Notes: generated by a model not told the origin, from the sequence alone. A DNA stretch of 64,000 nt from Oscillospiraceae bacterium (GCA_015065725.1 SVPV01000006.1:1-64000), one strand, 5' to 3'. Counted from the stretch's first letter, positions 34,486-44,451 are shown. A program made the numbers and translations.

Positions 34486-35396
34486 TGATGTGCTCCTCCT
34501 ATAATATCCTTTAAATCTTTAATTCCATACTTTTCGCAAAGGTTGGGCAATTCCTCAATAATCTCCTTACAAACAAAAGGATTTTTAAGGTTTGCCGCAC
34601 CTATTTGAACACCGGTAGCACCGGCAAGCATCATTTCAACAACATCTTCTGCAGTAGTTACACCGCCCATACCTATAAGCGGCAGATTAACAGCCTTATA
34701 AACCCTATAAACCATTTGAAGTGCTACAGGGAAAATCGCACCGCCCGAAAGTCCGCCTGTAGTGTTTTTGATTATAGGCTTTCTATTTTTAAGGTCAATT
34801 CGCATACCAAGCAGGGTATTAATAAGACTTATTCCGTCTGCACCCTCTGCCTCGCATGCCTTGGCAATTTCGGTGATATCCGTAACATTTGGGGATAGCT
34901 TCATATAAACAGGCTTTGTAGTTACCGCCTTTACTGCCTTTGTTACTGCGGCAGCACCCTCCGTAGTAGTGCCAAAGCTCATACCGCCGTTATGTACATT
35001 AGGACAGCTTATATTAACCTCAATTATACCGACGTTATCGCATTTATCAAGAAGCTCACAACATTTTGTATACTCTTCAATCGAAAATCCGCCGACATTT
35101 GCAATTACAGGCTTACCGAAAATCTTTTTAATGTTTGGAATTTCGGTCTTTATAACCTCATCAACACCTGGGTTTTGAAGACCTACCGCGTTTAGCATAC
35201 CGCTGGGTGTTTCGGCAATTCTAGGTGTGGGATTGCCGAATCTTGCCTCTAGCGTGGTACCCTTAAAGGAAAACGAGCCTAATATGCCGATATCGTAAAG
35301 CTCGGCAAACTCTCTGCCGTAACCAAAGGTACCGCTTGCGGGAATTATGGGATTAGAAAGCTCTAATCCGCTTAAATTAACAGATAAATTTACCAT
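34482..35396 (-). CDS. pyrD: Dihydroorotate dehydrogenase B, catalytic subunit
   Basis: A 304-residue class 1B dihydroorotate dehydrogenase with FMN. The active-site Cys lies in [11 protein letters not shown], as expected for class 1; [18 protein letters not shown] and [25 protein letters not shown] complete the FMN barrel. ATG at 35396 follows GGAGG by 7 nt and lies inside the end of pyrK (7-nt overlap). Forms a heterotetramer with PyrK and uses NAD+. Confidence 0.96.
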   Translation of the reverse strand: MVNLSVNLSGLELSNPIIPASGTFGYGREFAELYDIGILGSFSFKGTTLEARFGNPTPRIAETPSGMLNAVGLQNPGVDEVIKTEIPNIKKIFGKPVIANVGGFSIEEYTKCCELLDKCDNVGIIEVNISCPNVHNGGMSFGTTTEGAAAVTKAVKAVTTKPVYMKLSPNVTDITEIAKACEAEGADGISLINTLLGMRIDLKNRKPIIKNTTGGLSGGAIFPVALQMVYRVYKAVNLPLIGMGGVTTAEDVVEMMLAGATGVQIGAANLKNPFVCKEIIEELPNLCEKYGIKDLKDIIGGAHQ

Positions 35397-36121
35397 ATAA
35401 TTTCCTCCGCTAAAAGAACGGGACCGTCTTTGCAAATACGCTTGTTGCCGTATTTTGTCTTACAGCTACAGCCCATACAAGCACCAAATCCGCAACCCAT
35501 TCTTTCTTCAAAAGAGAATTGTCCTTTAAGTCCTAAATCATAAACCGCTTTAAGCATAGGCTCGGGTCCGCAAGTGAAAACATAGTCAGCATCCGAAAAA
35601 TCGTTCTTTATACAGTCGGTAACAAAGCCCTTTGTACCGAAACTTCCGTCAACCGTAGCAACCGAAACCTTAAGTCCTAGCTTTTCAAATTCTTCCTTAT
35701 AAAAAACGCTTTTTTTATCGGCAAATCCTAACGCAATATAAGGTTTAATTCCCTTTTCTATAAGCTTTTTAGCAAGCATATAAAGTGGCGGTGTGCCAAC
35801 ACCTCCGCCGGCAAGAACCGGCTTTTTGGTGTCAACATTAATATCATAGCCGTTACCAAGACCTGTAAGCAAATCGAATTTATCACCGATTTTAGCCTCA
35901 CTTAAAGCCTTAGTGCCTTTACCTACAACCTTATAGATAAGGGTTAGTATATTATCATTTACGTCACAAACCGATATAGGTCTACGCAAATACATACCGT
36001 CAAGCTCGATATTTACGAACTGACCGCTAGAAATCCCCTCACAATTGCCCTCTAGTTTTATTTCAAAAACGTTCTCTGCAATACATTTTGAGGATAAAAG
36101 TGTAAAAATTTCTCTTTTCAT
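35390..36121 (-). CDS. pyrK: Dihydroorotate dehydrogenase electron transfer subunit
   Basis: A 243-residue PyrK that passes electrons from dihydroorotate to NAD+ through FAD and a [2Fe-2S] cluster. FAD motif YLRRPISVCD, NAD motif AGGVGTPPLYMLAK, and C-terminal cluster ligands MGCGFGACMGCSC...C are intact. ATG at 36121 is 4 nt after the carB stop. Confidence 0.95.
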   Translation of the reverse strand: MKREIFTLLSSKCIAENVFEIKLEGNCEGISSGQFVNIELDGMYLRRPISVCDVNDNILTLIYKVVGKGTKALSEAKIGDKFDLLTGLGNGYDINVDTKKPVLAGGGVGTPPLYMLAKKLIEKGIKPYIALGFADKKSVFYKEEFEKLGLKVSVATVDGSFGTKGFVTDCIKNDFSDADYVFTCGPEPMLKAVYDLGLKGQFSFEERMGCGFGACMGCSCKTKYGNKRICKDGPVLLAEEIIW

Positions 36122-36125
36122 CACA

Positions 36126-39100
36126 TTACTCCGAGTCTATTGTAGATACGCCGATTGTGATTTCCTCCATAACATCAAGGAGAACCTCTACCGTTTCAAG
36201 TGCTGTAAACATAGTTACATTATTTTCAACAGCATAACGGCGGATAAGGAAACCGTCTGAGCTTTGGTCATCAGAATCAAGGTCGCGTGTGTTTATAACA
36301 TAGCTTACATAGCCTTTTCTGATTGAATCAAGTATTTCTTGGCTTCCCTCGCTTATTTTACGCTTAACACGGGTTCTAATGCCATTGTTTTTAAGGAACT
36401 CTGCAGTACCGCTTGTAGCTTCAATATTAAAGCCTAAATTATAGAAGCGGCGTACTAGCGGTAAAGCTCTTTCCTTATCCTTATCAGCAATAGTAACAAG
36501 TATTGTACCGTAGTTGCTAAGCTGCATTCCCGAAGACTGTAAAGCCTTATAAAGTGCACGGGTAAGGGATTTATCATAACCGATAGCCTCACCTGTAGAC
36601 TTCATTTCGGGTGAAAGATATGCGTCGGCACCTCTGATTTTAGAGAAAGAGAAGGCTGGTGCTTTAACAAACCATTTATTTCTACCCTCGGGGCAAACCT
36701 CGGTTATACCCTGCTCTTTAAGTGATTTGCCGAGCATAACTGCAGTAGCAATATCGGCAAGTGAATAACCCGAAGATTTAGAAATGAACGGTACAGTACG
36801 TGAAGAACGCGGATTAACCTCAATTACATAAACATCCTCGTTTTCATCAACTATAAACTGAATGTTATAAAGACCGATTATGCCGATACCCATACCGAGT
36901 TTAACTGTATAATCGATAATGGTTTCCTTAACCTTTTCGGAAATACTAAAGGTCGGATAAACGCTTATTGAGTCACCCGAGTGTATGCCAGTACGCTCAA
37001 CGTGCTGCATAATACCCGCAATAAATACATCCTTACCGTCGCAAACGGCATCAACCTCTAATTCCTTACCTGTAATATACTTGTCAACAAGCACAGGACG
37101 GCTTTCGTCGATTTCAACGGCTGTCTGTAGGTATCTTCTAAGGGCTGGTTCGTTATTAACTATCTGCATTGCCCTACCGCCCAAAACATAGCTTGGACGA
37201 ACAAGTACAGGATAGCCAATCTCGGCAGCAGCCTTAACACCTGCTTCGATTTCGGTAACGGCTCTACCCTTTGGTTGAGGAATTTCGAGCTCCTCCATAA
37301 TCTTTTCAAAAGCGTCGCGGTTTTCTGCCTTATCAATGGCGTCCATATCACTGCCTATAATCGGCACGCCAAGTGCTGTAAGCGGCTCGCAAAGGTTGAT
37401 TGCGGTCTGACCGCCCAAGGTAACGATTACACCGTCAGGCTTTTCGAGTGTTATAATGTTCATAACATCCTCAACCGTTAAAGGCTCAAAATAAAGCTTA
37501 TCGCCTGTTGTATAGTCGGTAGAAACGGTTTCAGGGTTGTTATTTATAATAATTGCCTGATATCCCATTTTTTGAATGGTCCATACAGCGTGTACGGTAG
37601 AATAGTCAAACTCAACACCCTGACCTATACGGATAGGACCTGAGCCTATAACTATAATCTTTTTCTTATCCTCAATTATAGACTCATTCTCACTCTCGTA
37701 GGTCGAGTAGAAGTAAGGCACATAGGAATCAAACTCTGCCGCACAGGTATCAATGGTCTTATAAACCGGCATAATGCCTGCCGCTTTTCTTCTCTTAAAA
37801 ATTTCCTTTTCGTCGGTGCGGGTAAATTCCGCAATACAACGGTCGGAAAAGCCCATACGCTTTAGACTGTAAAGAGCCTCATCGTCAAGCTCACCGCCGA
37901 GCATAGCCTCTGCCTTTACAATGTTCTTAATCTTATAAAGGAAGAACATATCAATCTTTGTAGCGTTATTAATAAGACCTAAATCTGTACCGAGTCTTAT
38001 AAGCTGTGCAATAGCGAAAAGACGGTCGTCGGTAGCGGTCTTTATATAATCCATAAGCTCGTCTGCGGTATAGCTGTCAAACTTCTTCATATGAATATGG
38101 CATACACCGATTTCTAATGAACGAATAGCCTTTAAAAGACTTTCTTCAAAGGTTCTGCCTATACTCATAACCTCACCCGTAGCCTTCATCTGTGTAGAAA
38201 GCTCGTTAGAAGCGGTTACAAATTTATCAAATGGGAAACGTGCCATCTTTGTAACAATATAGTCAACCGACGGCTCAAAAGCGGCAGGTGTGTTTGAAAG
38301 ACGAATTTCATCAAGGTGCATACCTATAGCAACCTTTACTGTAACCCTTGCAATCGGATAACCTGTTGCCTTTGATGCTAAAGCAGATGAACGGGAAACG
38401 CGTGGATTAACCTCGATTAAATAATATTTGAAAGAATAAGGGTCTAATGCGAACTGAACATTACAGCCGCCCTCAATTTTAAGAGCTCTTATAAGCTTTA
38501 AAGCACTGTTTCTAAGCATACCGTACTCTTTGTTAGTAAGAGTCTGGCTAGGTGCTACAACCACCGAGTCACCTGTATGAATACCAACAGGGTCAAGGTT
38601 TTCCATACTGCATATTGCTATTGCAGTATCGTTAGAGTCACGCATAACCTCAAACTCAATTTCCTTATAACCCTTAATGCTCTTTTCAACAAGAACCTGA
38701 TGAACGGGTGATAGCTCAAGTGCATTCTTCATAATTTCGCGAAGCTCGTCTACATCGTCTGCAAAGCCGCCTCCTGTACCGCCTAGGGTGAATGCAGGAC
38801 GAAGCACTACGGGGTAACCTATACGCTCGGCAGCTGCCTCTGCCTCTTCAATAGAGTGTGAGATTTCAGAGGGCAGTACAGGCTCACCCAGCTCTTCGCA
38901 AAGGTCGCGGAAACGCTCTCTATCCTCTGCCTTATCAATACTGTCAAAGCTTGTACCTAGAATTTCAACACCACATTCTTGAAGTACACCTTTTTTATAA
39001 AGCTGTGATACAAGATTCAAGCCTGTTTGACCGCCAAGTGACGGTAAAATTGCATCAGGTCTTTCGTGACGGATTATCTTTGCAACATATTCAATAGTAA

Positions 39101-39305
39101 GTGGCTCCATATAAATTTTATGGGCAATATTAGTATCGGTCATAATGGTAGCAGGGTTTGAGTTACAAAGTATTACCTCGTAACCCTCCTCTTTAAGAGC
39201 CAAGCAGGCCTGTGTACCTGCATAGTCAAATTCAGCAGCCTGTCCTATAATAATAGGACCTGAACCTATAACCAAAATTTTATTTATATCAGTACGCTTT
39301 GGCAT
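36126..39305 (-). CDS. carB: Carbamoyl phosphate synthetase large subunit
   Basis: A 1059-residue CarB with two homologous ATP-grasp halves (about 1-400 and 550-930), a linking oligomerisation domain and a C-terminal MGS allosteric domain (about 930-1059). Repeated VIGSGPIIIGQAAEFDYAG and VIGSGPIRIGQGVEFDYS mark each half. It makes carbamoyl phosphate from bicarbonate, ammonia and two ATP. Because its partner CarA lacks the glutaminase nucleophile, the enzyme probably draws on free ammonia. It overlaps the carA stop by one base. Confidence 0.97.
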   Translation of the reverse strand: MPKRTDINKILVIGSGPIIIGQAAEFDYAGTQACLALKEEGYEVILCNSNPATIMTDTNIAHKIYMEPLTIEYVAKIIRHERPDAILPSLGGQTGLNLVSQLYKKGVLQECGVEILGTSFDSIDKAEDRERFRDLCEELGEPVLPSEISHSIEEAEAAAERIGYPVVLRPAFTLGGTGGGFADDVDELREIMKNALELSPVHQVLVEKSIKGYKEIEFEVMRDSNDTAIAICSMENLDPVGIHTGDSVVVAPSQTLTNKEYGMLRNSALKLIRALKIEGGCNVQFALDPYSFKYYLIEVNPRVSRSSALASKATGYPIARVTVKVAIGMHLDEIRLSNTPAAFEPSVDYIVTKMARFPFDKFVTASNELSTQMKATGEVMSIGRTFEESLLKAIRSLEIGVCHIHMKKFDSYTADELMDYIKTATDDRLFAIAQLIRLGTDLGLINNATKIDMFFLYKIKNIVKAEAMLGGELDDEALYSLKRMGFSDRCIAEFTRTDEKEIFKRRKAAGIMPVYKTIDTCAAEFDSYVPYFYSTYESENESIIEDKKKIIVIGSGPIRIGQGVEFDYSTVHAVWTIQKMGYQAIIINNNPETVSTDYTTGDKLYFEPLTVEDVMNIITLEKPDGVIVTLGGQTAINLCEPLTALGVPIIGSDMDAIDKAENRDAFEKIMEELEIPQPKGRAVTEIEAGVKAAAEIGYPVLVRPSYVLGGRAMQIVNNEPALRRYLQTAVEIDESRPVLVDKYITGKELEVDAVCDGKDVFIAGIMQHVERTGIHSGDSISVYPTFSISEKVKETIIDYTVKLGMGIGIIGLYNIQFIVDENEDVYVIEVNPRSSRTVPFISKSSGYSLADIATAVMLGKSLKEQGITEVCPEGRNKWFVKAPAFSFSKIRGADAYLSPEMKSTGEAIGYDKSLTRALYKALQSSGMQLSNYGTILVTIADKDKERALPLVRRFYNLGFNIEATSGTAEFLKNNGIRTRVKRKISEGSQEILDSIRKGYVSYVINTRDLDSDDQSSDGFLIRRYAVENNVTMFTALETVEVLLDVMEEITIGVSTIDSE

Positions 39306-40399
39306 TACTGCTTACCTCCCTTTTCCATCATTTCTATAAATTTATCAAATATATATCCGGCATCTTCGGGTCCTGGGGCTCCCTCTGCATTGAACTGAAC
39401 GCACAATGCTTTGCCGTCTTTAGTAGCTAAACCTTCAACAGTATTATCAAGGATACTTGTATAAAGAATTTCAACAGGTAAATCCTTTAGACTGTCTTTA
39501 TCTATACCGTAAGAGTGATTTTGGCTTGTTATTTCAATTTTGCCCGTAACAAGATTTCTTACAGGATGGTTAATACCGATATGACCGTGCTTTAGTTTAT
39601 GAGTTTTACCGCCTAAAGCCAAGCATATAATTTGGTTACCGAGTCCTATACCCATAATATTAAGCTTTCCAAGCACCGCCTTTATGGTAGATACAAGTTC
39701 GGGTACATCTTCGGGGTTTCCGGGACCGTCAGAAATTACGACACCGTCGGGGCGGAGAGCCATAAGCTCATCTGCAGTAATATCGTAAGGCACAATTGTC
39801 AAATTGCATCCCATTTTATTAAGTATACGAATAAGTCTGTTTTTAATACCGCAGTCGATAGCAACAACATTGTATTTAAAATCTGCTGTTCTTGAATACC
39901 AACGCTTTTTGCAGCTAACCCGCTTTACAGAATCACGTATAACAGGGGTTTCCTTTATGATTTTTATACCCTCTTCAACAGTAGTATCAACCGATGTTAT
40001 TATGCAGCGTACTGTACCCTTGTCTCTTAGCATTCTGGTAATTGCTCTTGTATCAACACCCGAAATACCAACAATATTGTTTTCAACAAGTGTTTCGGAA
40101 AGTGTACGTGTATAACGGAAGTTGCTGGGCAAATCGTTATATTCTCTTGTTATAATTCCCGCTATTGTGGGAGTTCTTGTTTCATTATCCTCAGCAGTAA
40201 TACCGTAATTTCCTATTAAGGGATAGGTTAATACAACTGCTTGTCCCATATAAGAGGGATCGGTTATAATCTCTTGATAGCCTACAACTGCAGTATTGAA
40301 AACGAGTTCGCAAACCGCATCAATATCGGCACCGAAACTGAAACCGTAAAATTCTTTACCGTTTTCAAGAATTATCTTTTTTGTGTATTTTGTTCCCAT
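39305..40399 (-). CDS. carA: Carbamoyl phosphate synthetase small subunit with degenerate glutaminase site
   Basis: A 364-residue CarA of normal length with both domains: the N-terminal CPSase small-chain domain and a C-terminal class I amidotransferase fold. The nucleophile motif, normally GICLGHQ, reads GIGLGNQ (residues 250-256), so the Cys is Gly252 (codon GGA, 39646-39644). The catalytic His of the usual YHPEASPGP motif is Asn337 (FNAEGAPGP); the Glu339 remains. The SDGPGNPED oxyanion region is intact. The reading frame is otherwise clean and the operon complete, so the subunit is likely kept as a structural partner of CarB, with glutaminase activity lost. ATG follows GGAGG; overlaps pyrC by 28 nt. 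Confidence 0.95.
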   Translation of the reverse strand: MGTKYTKKIILENGKEFYGFSFGADIDAVCELVFNTAVVGYQEIITDPSYMGQAVVLTYPLIGNYGITAEDNETRTPTIAGIITREYNDLPSNFRYTRTLSETLVENNIVGISGVDTRAITRMLRDKGTVRCIITSVDTTVEEGIKIIKETPVIRDSVKRVSCKKRWYSRTADFKYNVVAIDCGIKNRLIRILNKMGCNLTIVPYDITADELMALRPDGVVISDGPGNPEDVPELVSTIKAVLGKLNIMGIGLGNQIICLALGGKTHKLKHGHIGINHPVRNLVTGKIEITSQNHSYGIDKDSLKDLPVEILYTSILDNTVEGLATKDGKALCVQFNAEGAPGPEDAGYIFDKFIEMMEKGGKQ

Positions 40400-41652
40400 A
40401 CTATTCCTCCGTCATAAAATGTATATTCTATTCTTCCAAAGCCTTTATAATTTTCAAAAGGCGTTGCCTTGCCCATTGATACAAAGTCCTGTGAATTTAT
40501 AGTAACCTCTCTTTCACAGTCAAGCACTGTGAATTCTGCTTTTTGACCGATTTTTATCTCGGTATCAAGACCTAAAAACCGCCGCGGCTCTAAAGCCATA
40601 CGGTCTATTAAGGTTTCAAGGGTTATTTTTCCGCTTTTAACAAGCTCGGTATAAGCTACGGTAAAGGCAGTTTCAAGACCGACTATACCAAACAAACTCT
40701 TTTCTAGTCCCTTTGCCTTTTCCTCTGCCGAGTGGGGTGCGTGGTCGGTCGCAAGATAACCTATTGTACCGTCTGCAAAGCCCTCAATTAATGCCTGCTT
40801 ATCCGCTTCGCTTCTAATGGGCGGATTCATCTTAAATCTACCCTCGTCAAGTAAATCATTGTCAGAAAAGGCTAAATAGTGAGGTGCCGTTTCACCGCTT
40901 ACCAAAAGTCCCTTTTGCTTTGCTTTTCTTAAAAGCTCAACACTCTCTTTAGCTGACATATGACATATATGATAGCGACAGCCGATTTTTTCTACAAGCT
41001 TTAAATCCCGCTCAATCATTTTCCATTCGCTTTCGCTGCATATACCTTTCATATTATGCTGTTTTGCATATTCGCCGTCGTGTATATAGCCGCCAAACAA
41101 AAGGTCGTTCACTTCGCAGTGTGCTACTATTGGTTTTGAAAGCTCCTTTGCCTTTTGCATAGCCTTTTCTATTAGTTTATCGCTTTGCACTCCCCTGCCG
41201 TCGTCCGAAAAACCGGCAACAAAAGGTGCTAAAGCTTCCATATCCGCAAGACAGTCACCGTTTTGACCTTTGGTTATGCATCCATAGGGTAAAACACGTA
41301 TTTTAGCATCCCTTTCAATAATATCTAGCTGTACCTTAAGGTTTTCCAGACTGTCGGGTGAGGGTTTTAGGTTAGGCATTGAGCATACCGTTGTATATCC
41401 GCCCGCCGCCGCACAAAGCGTTTCGGTCTTTACAGTTGCCTTATAGGAAAACCCTGGCTCACGCAGATGCACATGTATATCTGCAAAGGAGGGGGTTATA
41501 AAAAAATGGTCGCATTCAATAATGCGACCATTAAAATTAGAAACACTAATAGAGGGGGCTATATCGATAATAATACCATCAGAAACAAGAATATCAAGGG
41601 TTTCAAATTTACCGTTAACATATACCTTTCCGCCTGACAGTAAAAACTGCAT
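40372..41652 (-). CDS. pyrC: Dihydroorotase
   Basis: A 426-residue class I dihydroorotase (PyrC) that cyclises carbamoyl aspartate to dihydroorotate. Zinc motif DIHVHLREPG, CSMPNLKP, AHCEVND, ETAPHYL and the catalytic TDHAPHSAEEKA are all seen. ATG at 41652 follows GGGGGAT by 6 nt; a longer reading would start in the promoter region. First gene of the nine-gene pyrimidine operon. Confidence 0.96.
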   Translation of the reverse strand: MQFLLSGGKVYVNGKFETLDILVSDGIIIDIAPSISVSNFNGRIIECDHFFITPSFADIHVHLREPGFSYKATVKTETLCAAAGGYTTVCSMPNLKPSPDSLENLKVQLDIIERDAKIRVLPYGCITKGQNGDCLADMEALAPFVAGFSDDGRGVQSDKLIEKAMQKAKELSKPIVAHCEVNDLLFGGYIHDGEYAKQHNMKGICSESEWKMIERDLKLVEKIGCRYHICHMSAKESVELLRKAKQKGLLVSGETAPHYLAFSDNDLLDEGRFKMNPPIRSEADKQALIEGFADGTIGYLATDHAPHSAEEKAKGLEKSLFGIVGLETAFTVAYTELVKSGKITLETLIDRMALEPRRFLGLDTEIKIGQKAEFTVLDCEREVTINSQDFVSMGKATPFENYKGFGRIEYTFYDGGIVWEQNTQKR

Positions 41653-41680
41653 TATTTTATCCCCCTTGTAAGTTTTTACT

Positions 41681-41709
41681 ATTTTACCACAACAGCAAAC
41701 TATAATCAA
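41681..41709 (-). promoter_or_regulatory. Promoter of the pyrimidine operon
   Basis: On the minus strand TTGATT (41709-41704) and TAAAAT (41686-41681), 17-bp spacer. The leader to the pyrC start is only about 22 nt, leaving no room for a PyrR-type attenuator. Confidence 0.65.
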
Positions 41710-41773
41710 GGAAAATTTTTATATTTTTTAATATTTATTTCTGTATATTATATATAAAAATATACAGTGACTA

Positions 41774-42964
41774 TTAATTAGCAGGTTTATCCGGCTCATT
41801 TTCAGTTAAAACTGTTATTTCTTTTTGTTCGGCTATATCGGTAATCAGCGATATTATAAGCTTTAACTCTGCACCGCTTTCTGTTTCTTCATAAACTTCA
41901 TCAATAACGGTAACCTCTGTATTTTTATACTTTGTTAACTGTTTTTTCATATCGGCATAAAGCTTTTCTTTAAGCTCTGAGGGTGTCTTGCTGATTTTTC
42001 TTTGCTCAGTTAAATAATATTTATCTTCTTTAATAAAAAAAGGCAGTTTTCGTTTTAATATTTCAAGTCTTTCTATACTACTTTCCACCTCTGCCCTTTC
42101 TTTTGGCTTACTAAAGTAAAGCGGTAAATCCACACCGAACACACCTAGCTTAAAGCGTTTTTTAACCTTTCCTGTACGGTGTTTTACGGTTTCTTCAAAT
42201 TTTCCGCTTAATGACAGTGTTTTCTCAACCTCTGCTGTAACTACCCCTCGTGAATGTACAAAAACCGTACTGTTCATACTCTCAATTATTCCCGAAACCA
42301 AGACGTCACCTTTTGCTACGGCATCGCCCACATTCACCAACACATTACCCGAAGTGACATCTATTTTTTTAATTATACCCGTTTCTGACGCTATAATATT
42401 TGTAGGATTTTTAGATTTTTCCTGCGGCTGATTTTTAACCTCTGTAACATTAACGGTAATTAAGCTGCCCTCAATATTCAAAGACCCCCACGCAAGACTC
42501 GGAAGCTCTAATAAAAGCCTATCTGCCGCATTTTTTGTGTTTATTCGGCTAATAGGCACACCCTCATAAACGCCTATTTTTTCACAAGCAGAAAGTATTT
42601 CCTTTGTCGAAACATATTTATTACCCTCTACCTCAATCGTCCATATAAACGAAGACAAAAACTCGAGTATAACTAAAAAAATCACACCGCCTATAAGTAG
42701 TCCCGAGCGTCTTCTGTAGCGGTGTATTATAAACGGCAAACCTATTTTTTTATGTATTTTTACACTTACACCCTTTGCTTTATGTAAATTAAAAATTTCT
42801 TTAAAATCCTTTATGCTAACAGAACATACTATTCTGCTATAACTATAACCCAAATTCCAAAGCAAAATTCCATTTTTTGATGCCGTGTTAATAAGCCGTT
42901 CTGCATTCTCACCCGAAAGCTCTATTTTTAAAAATCCCTTTATATACCTTAAAAGCCACAGCAT
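41774..42964 (-). CDS. yqfD: Sporulation protein YqfD
   Basis: A 396-residue YqfD-family protein, a sporulation membrane protein of the mother cell in Bacillus. A short N-terminal domain (LLRYIKGFLKIELSGENAERLIN) precedes one membrane segment near residues 85-105, then an extracytoplasmic region with EGNKYVSTKEILSAC, SLAWGSLNIEGSLITVNVTE and DVTSGNVLVNVGDAVAKGDVLVSG, a barrel-sandwich-like segment. ATG at 42964 follows AGGTGG, 11 nt after the yqfC stop. Usually under sigma-E. Confidence 0.9.
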   Translation of the reverse strand: MLWLLRYIKGFLKIELSGENAERLINTASKNGILLWNLGYSYSRIVCSVSIKDFKEIFNLHKAKGVSVKIHKKIGLPFIIHRYRRRSGLLIGGVIFLVILEFLSSFIWTIEVEGNKYVSTKEILSACEKIGVYEGVPISRINTKNAADRLLLELPSLAWGSLNIEGSLITVNVTEVKNQPQEKSKNPTNIIASETGIIKKIDVTSGNVLVNVGDAVAKGDVLVSGIIESMNSTVFVHSRGVVTAEVEKTLSLSGKFEETVKHRTGKVKKRFKLGVFGVDLPLYFSKPKERAEVESSIERLEILKRKLPFFIKEDKYYLTEQRKISKTPSELKEKLYADMKKQLTKYKNTEVTVIDEVYEETESGAELKLIISLITDIAEQKEITVLTENEPDKPAN

Positions 42965-42975
42965 ATTTCCACCTG

Positions 42976-43272
42976 TTAATCTACACAAAATTCTATAGAG
43001 GATATTTTTCCCTTTATAGTTATATTTTTGTTTTCAAAGCTTGCTATAGAAAACCCCTCACCGCAAATAATCAAATTACCCTTTAAAAGCCTAAGCTTTA
43101 TATAATCGGCTTTATATTCCGCCACACCCTGACAACCCTCTAGGGTTATTTCACGGTTTGAAATAAGCTCTATATAGGATTTTGTATCGTACTTTGGTTT
43201 TTCATCTTCAAAAGAAAACAAATGAAGTCTGGGCTTTTCGTGCTTTGACGGTATTTTGAATTTTTTCGCCAC
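42976..43272 (-). CDS. yqfC: Sporulation protein YqfC
   Basis: A 98-residue YqfC-type protein. Family features are SYIELISNREITLEGCQGVAEY and LIICGEGFSIASFENKNITIKGKI. A GTG at 43272 is chosen because AAGGAGA lies at the right distance and the resulting MAKKFKIPSK start matches the family; the longer GTG reading includes that ribosome site. Always found upstream of yqfD. Function in coat or cortex formation is not defined. Confidence 0.87.
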   Translation of the reverse strand: MAKKFKIPSKHEKPRLHLFSFEDEKPKYDTKSYIELISNREITLEGCQGVAEYKADYIKLRLLKGNLIICGEGFSIASFENKNITIKGKISSIEFCVD

Positions 43273-43374
43273 CGTTTTGACTCTCCTTTTAATCACAAGT
43301 TGCTAATAAAGAATATGAGAAAAGCATTATAAAAATTCAGTTTTTTTCATATTACTTAGTAGGCGGTGTGATTT

Positions 43375-44448
43375 ATGAAAAAAACGGTCAATTTTTCAAG
43401 ATTTATTAACCCTGTTTTTCTTATATTAATAATAATTTTCGGTGTCTTTTTGCTTATGTTTCCCGAAGTATGCACCAAAGGCGGAAAACTTGGACTTATA
43501 CTTTCGGGAAATGTAATAATACCTACTCTTTTTCCCTTTACATTCTGCACACTCTATATAACAAATTCGGCAATTTTCTCAAAGCTTAATTTTTTAGAAG
43601 GGATATCAAAAAGGTTATTCGGACTAAATGCACAGGAATTTTCACTTTTTCTTTTAACCTTTATAGGCGGATACCCTACAGGTGCAAAGCTTATGGACGC
43701 TTATTTCAGTGAGGGTAAAATAACGCCTAAAAAGGCTAATTTTATGCTTTGCTACTGTATAAACGCAGGCCCCGCCTTTATTGTTATAGCGGTAGGTATA
43801 GGAATTTTAAAATCTAAAGCTATAGGATATATTTTGCTTTGTTCGCATATTTTTTCCTCGCTTATAATAGCCTTTTTCCTTAAAAAACATACCATCGAAA
43901 AGGTTAGTACTACAAAGCTTAAGACTAAACCGCTTTCCCCCGCCGACAACATAGTACGCTCTGCGTCAGAGGCTTCATCGGCTGTGCTTTCGGTTTGCGT
44001 TTATGTAATACTTTTCTCTGTCATAAACTCAGTATGTGATTTTCTATCGCTAAAGCTTGCCTTTTTAAAGTATATAGCACCCTTATTAGAGGTCACAACG
44101 GCAGTCGCAAACAGCCATAATGTATATCACATATCTTTTCTTTTAGGGTTTAGTGGACTGTGTGTTGCCTGTCAGGTATCAAGCCTTATAAAAAGCTTTA
44201 AATTCAATTTTCCGTTATTTGTTTCTATGAGGACAATTCACGGCTTTTTAAGTCTTTTTATAACTGCATTACTAGTCAAAATTTTTAAACCCTATATACC
44301 TGTGTTTAGCAATAACATTTCATTTTCAAGTGATATAAGTTACAAGGGTATAACCCTTACAATATCCTTAATAATGATGGGGTTTTTATTTATTATTTCA
44401 ACCTTTAATAAAAATGCTGGTAAATTCAAAGAAAGTGTGTTACAATAG
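43375..44448 (+). CDS. ylbJ: Sporulation integral membrane protein YlbJ
   Basis: A 357-residue multi-span membrane protein of the YlbJ family, related to nucleoside-transporter gate domains. GGKLGLILSGNVIIPTLFPFTF, FIGGYPTGAKL and CYCINAGPAFIVIAVG are characteristic. About eight to ten membrane segments. In Bacillus it is a sigma-E gene needed for resistant spores. Divergent from yqfC; the ribosome site is GGCGGTG. An inverted-repeat element starts 3 nt after its stop codon. Confidence 0.92.
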   Translation: MKKTVNFSRFINPVFLILIIIFGVFLLMFPEVCTKGGKLGLILSGNVIIPTLFPFTFCTLYITNSAIFSKLNFLEGISKRLFGLNAQEFSLFLLTFIGGYPTGAKLMDAYFSEGKITPKKANFMLCYCINAGPAFIVIAVGIGILKSKAIGYILLCSHIFSSLIIAFFLKKHTIEKVSTTKLKTKPLSPADNIVRSASEASSAVLSVCVYVILFSVINSVCDFLSLKLAFLKYIAPLLEVTTAVANSHNVYHISFLLGFSGLCVACQVSSLIKSFKFNFPLFVSMRTIHGFLSLFITALLVKIFKPYIPVFSNNISFSSDISYKGITLTISLIMMGFLFIISTFNKNAGKFKESVLQ

Positions 44449-44451
44449 TGC

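Noticed and set aside
40900..41000. PyrC motif APHYL instead of PHHL as a lost zinc ligand
   Set aside because: The PHY variant occurs in functional dihydroorotases and related amidohydrolases; the zinc-binding His is kept.
41741..41767. 9-bp AT-only palindrome downstream of yqfD
   Set aside because: Too AT-rich and lacking a T run to be called a terminator with confidence.
43300..43370. CATATT boxes between yqfC and ylbJ as sigma-E -10 elements
   Set aside because: Plausible for sporulation genes, but no -35 match could be placed at a consistent spacing on either strand.
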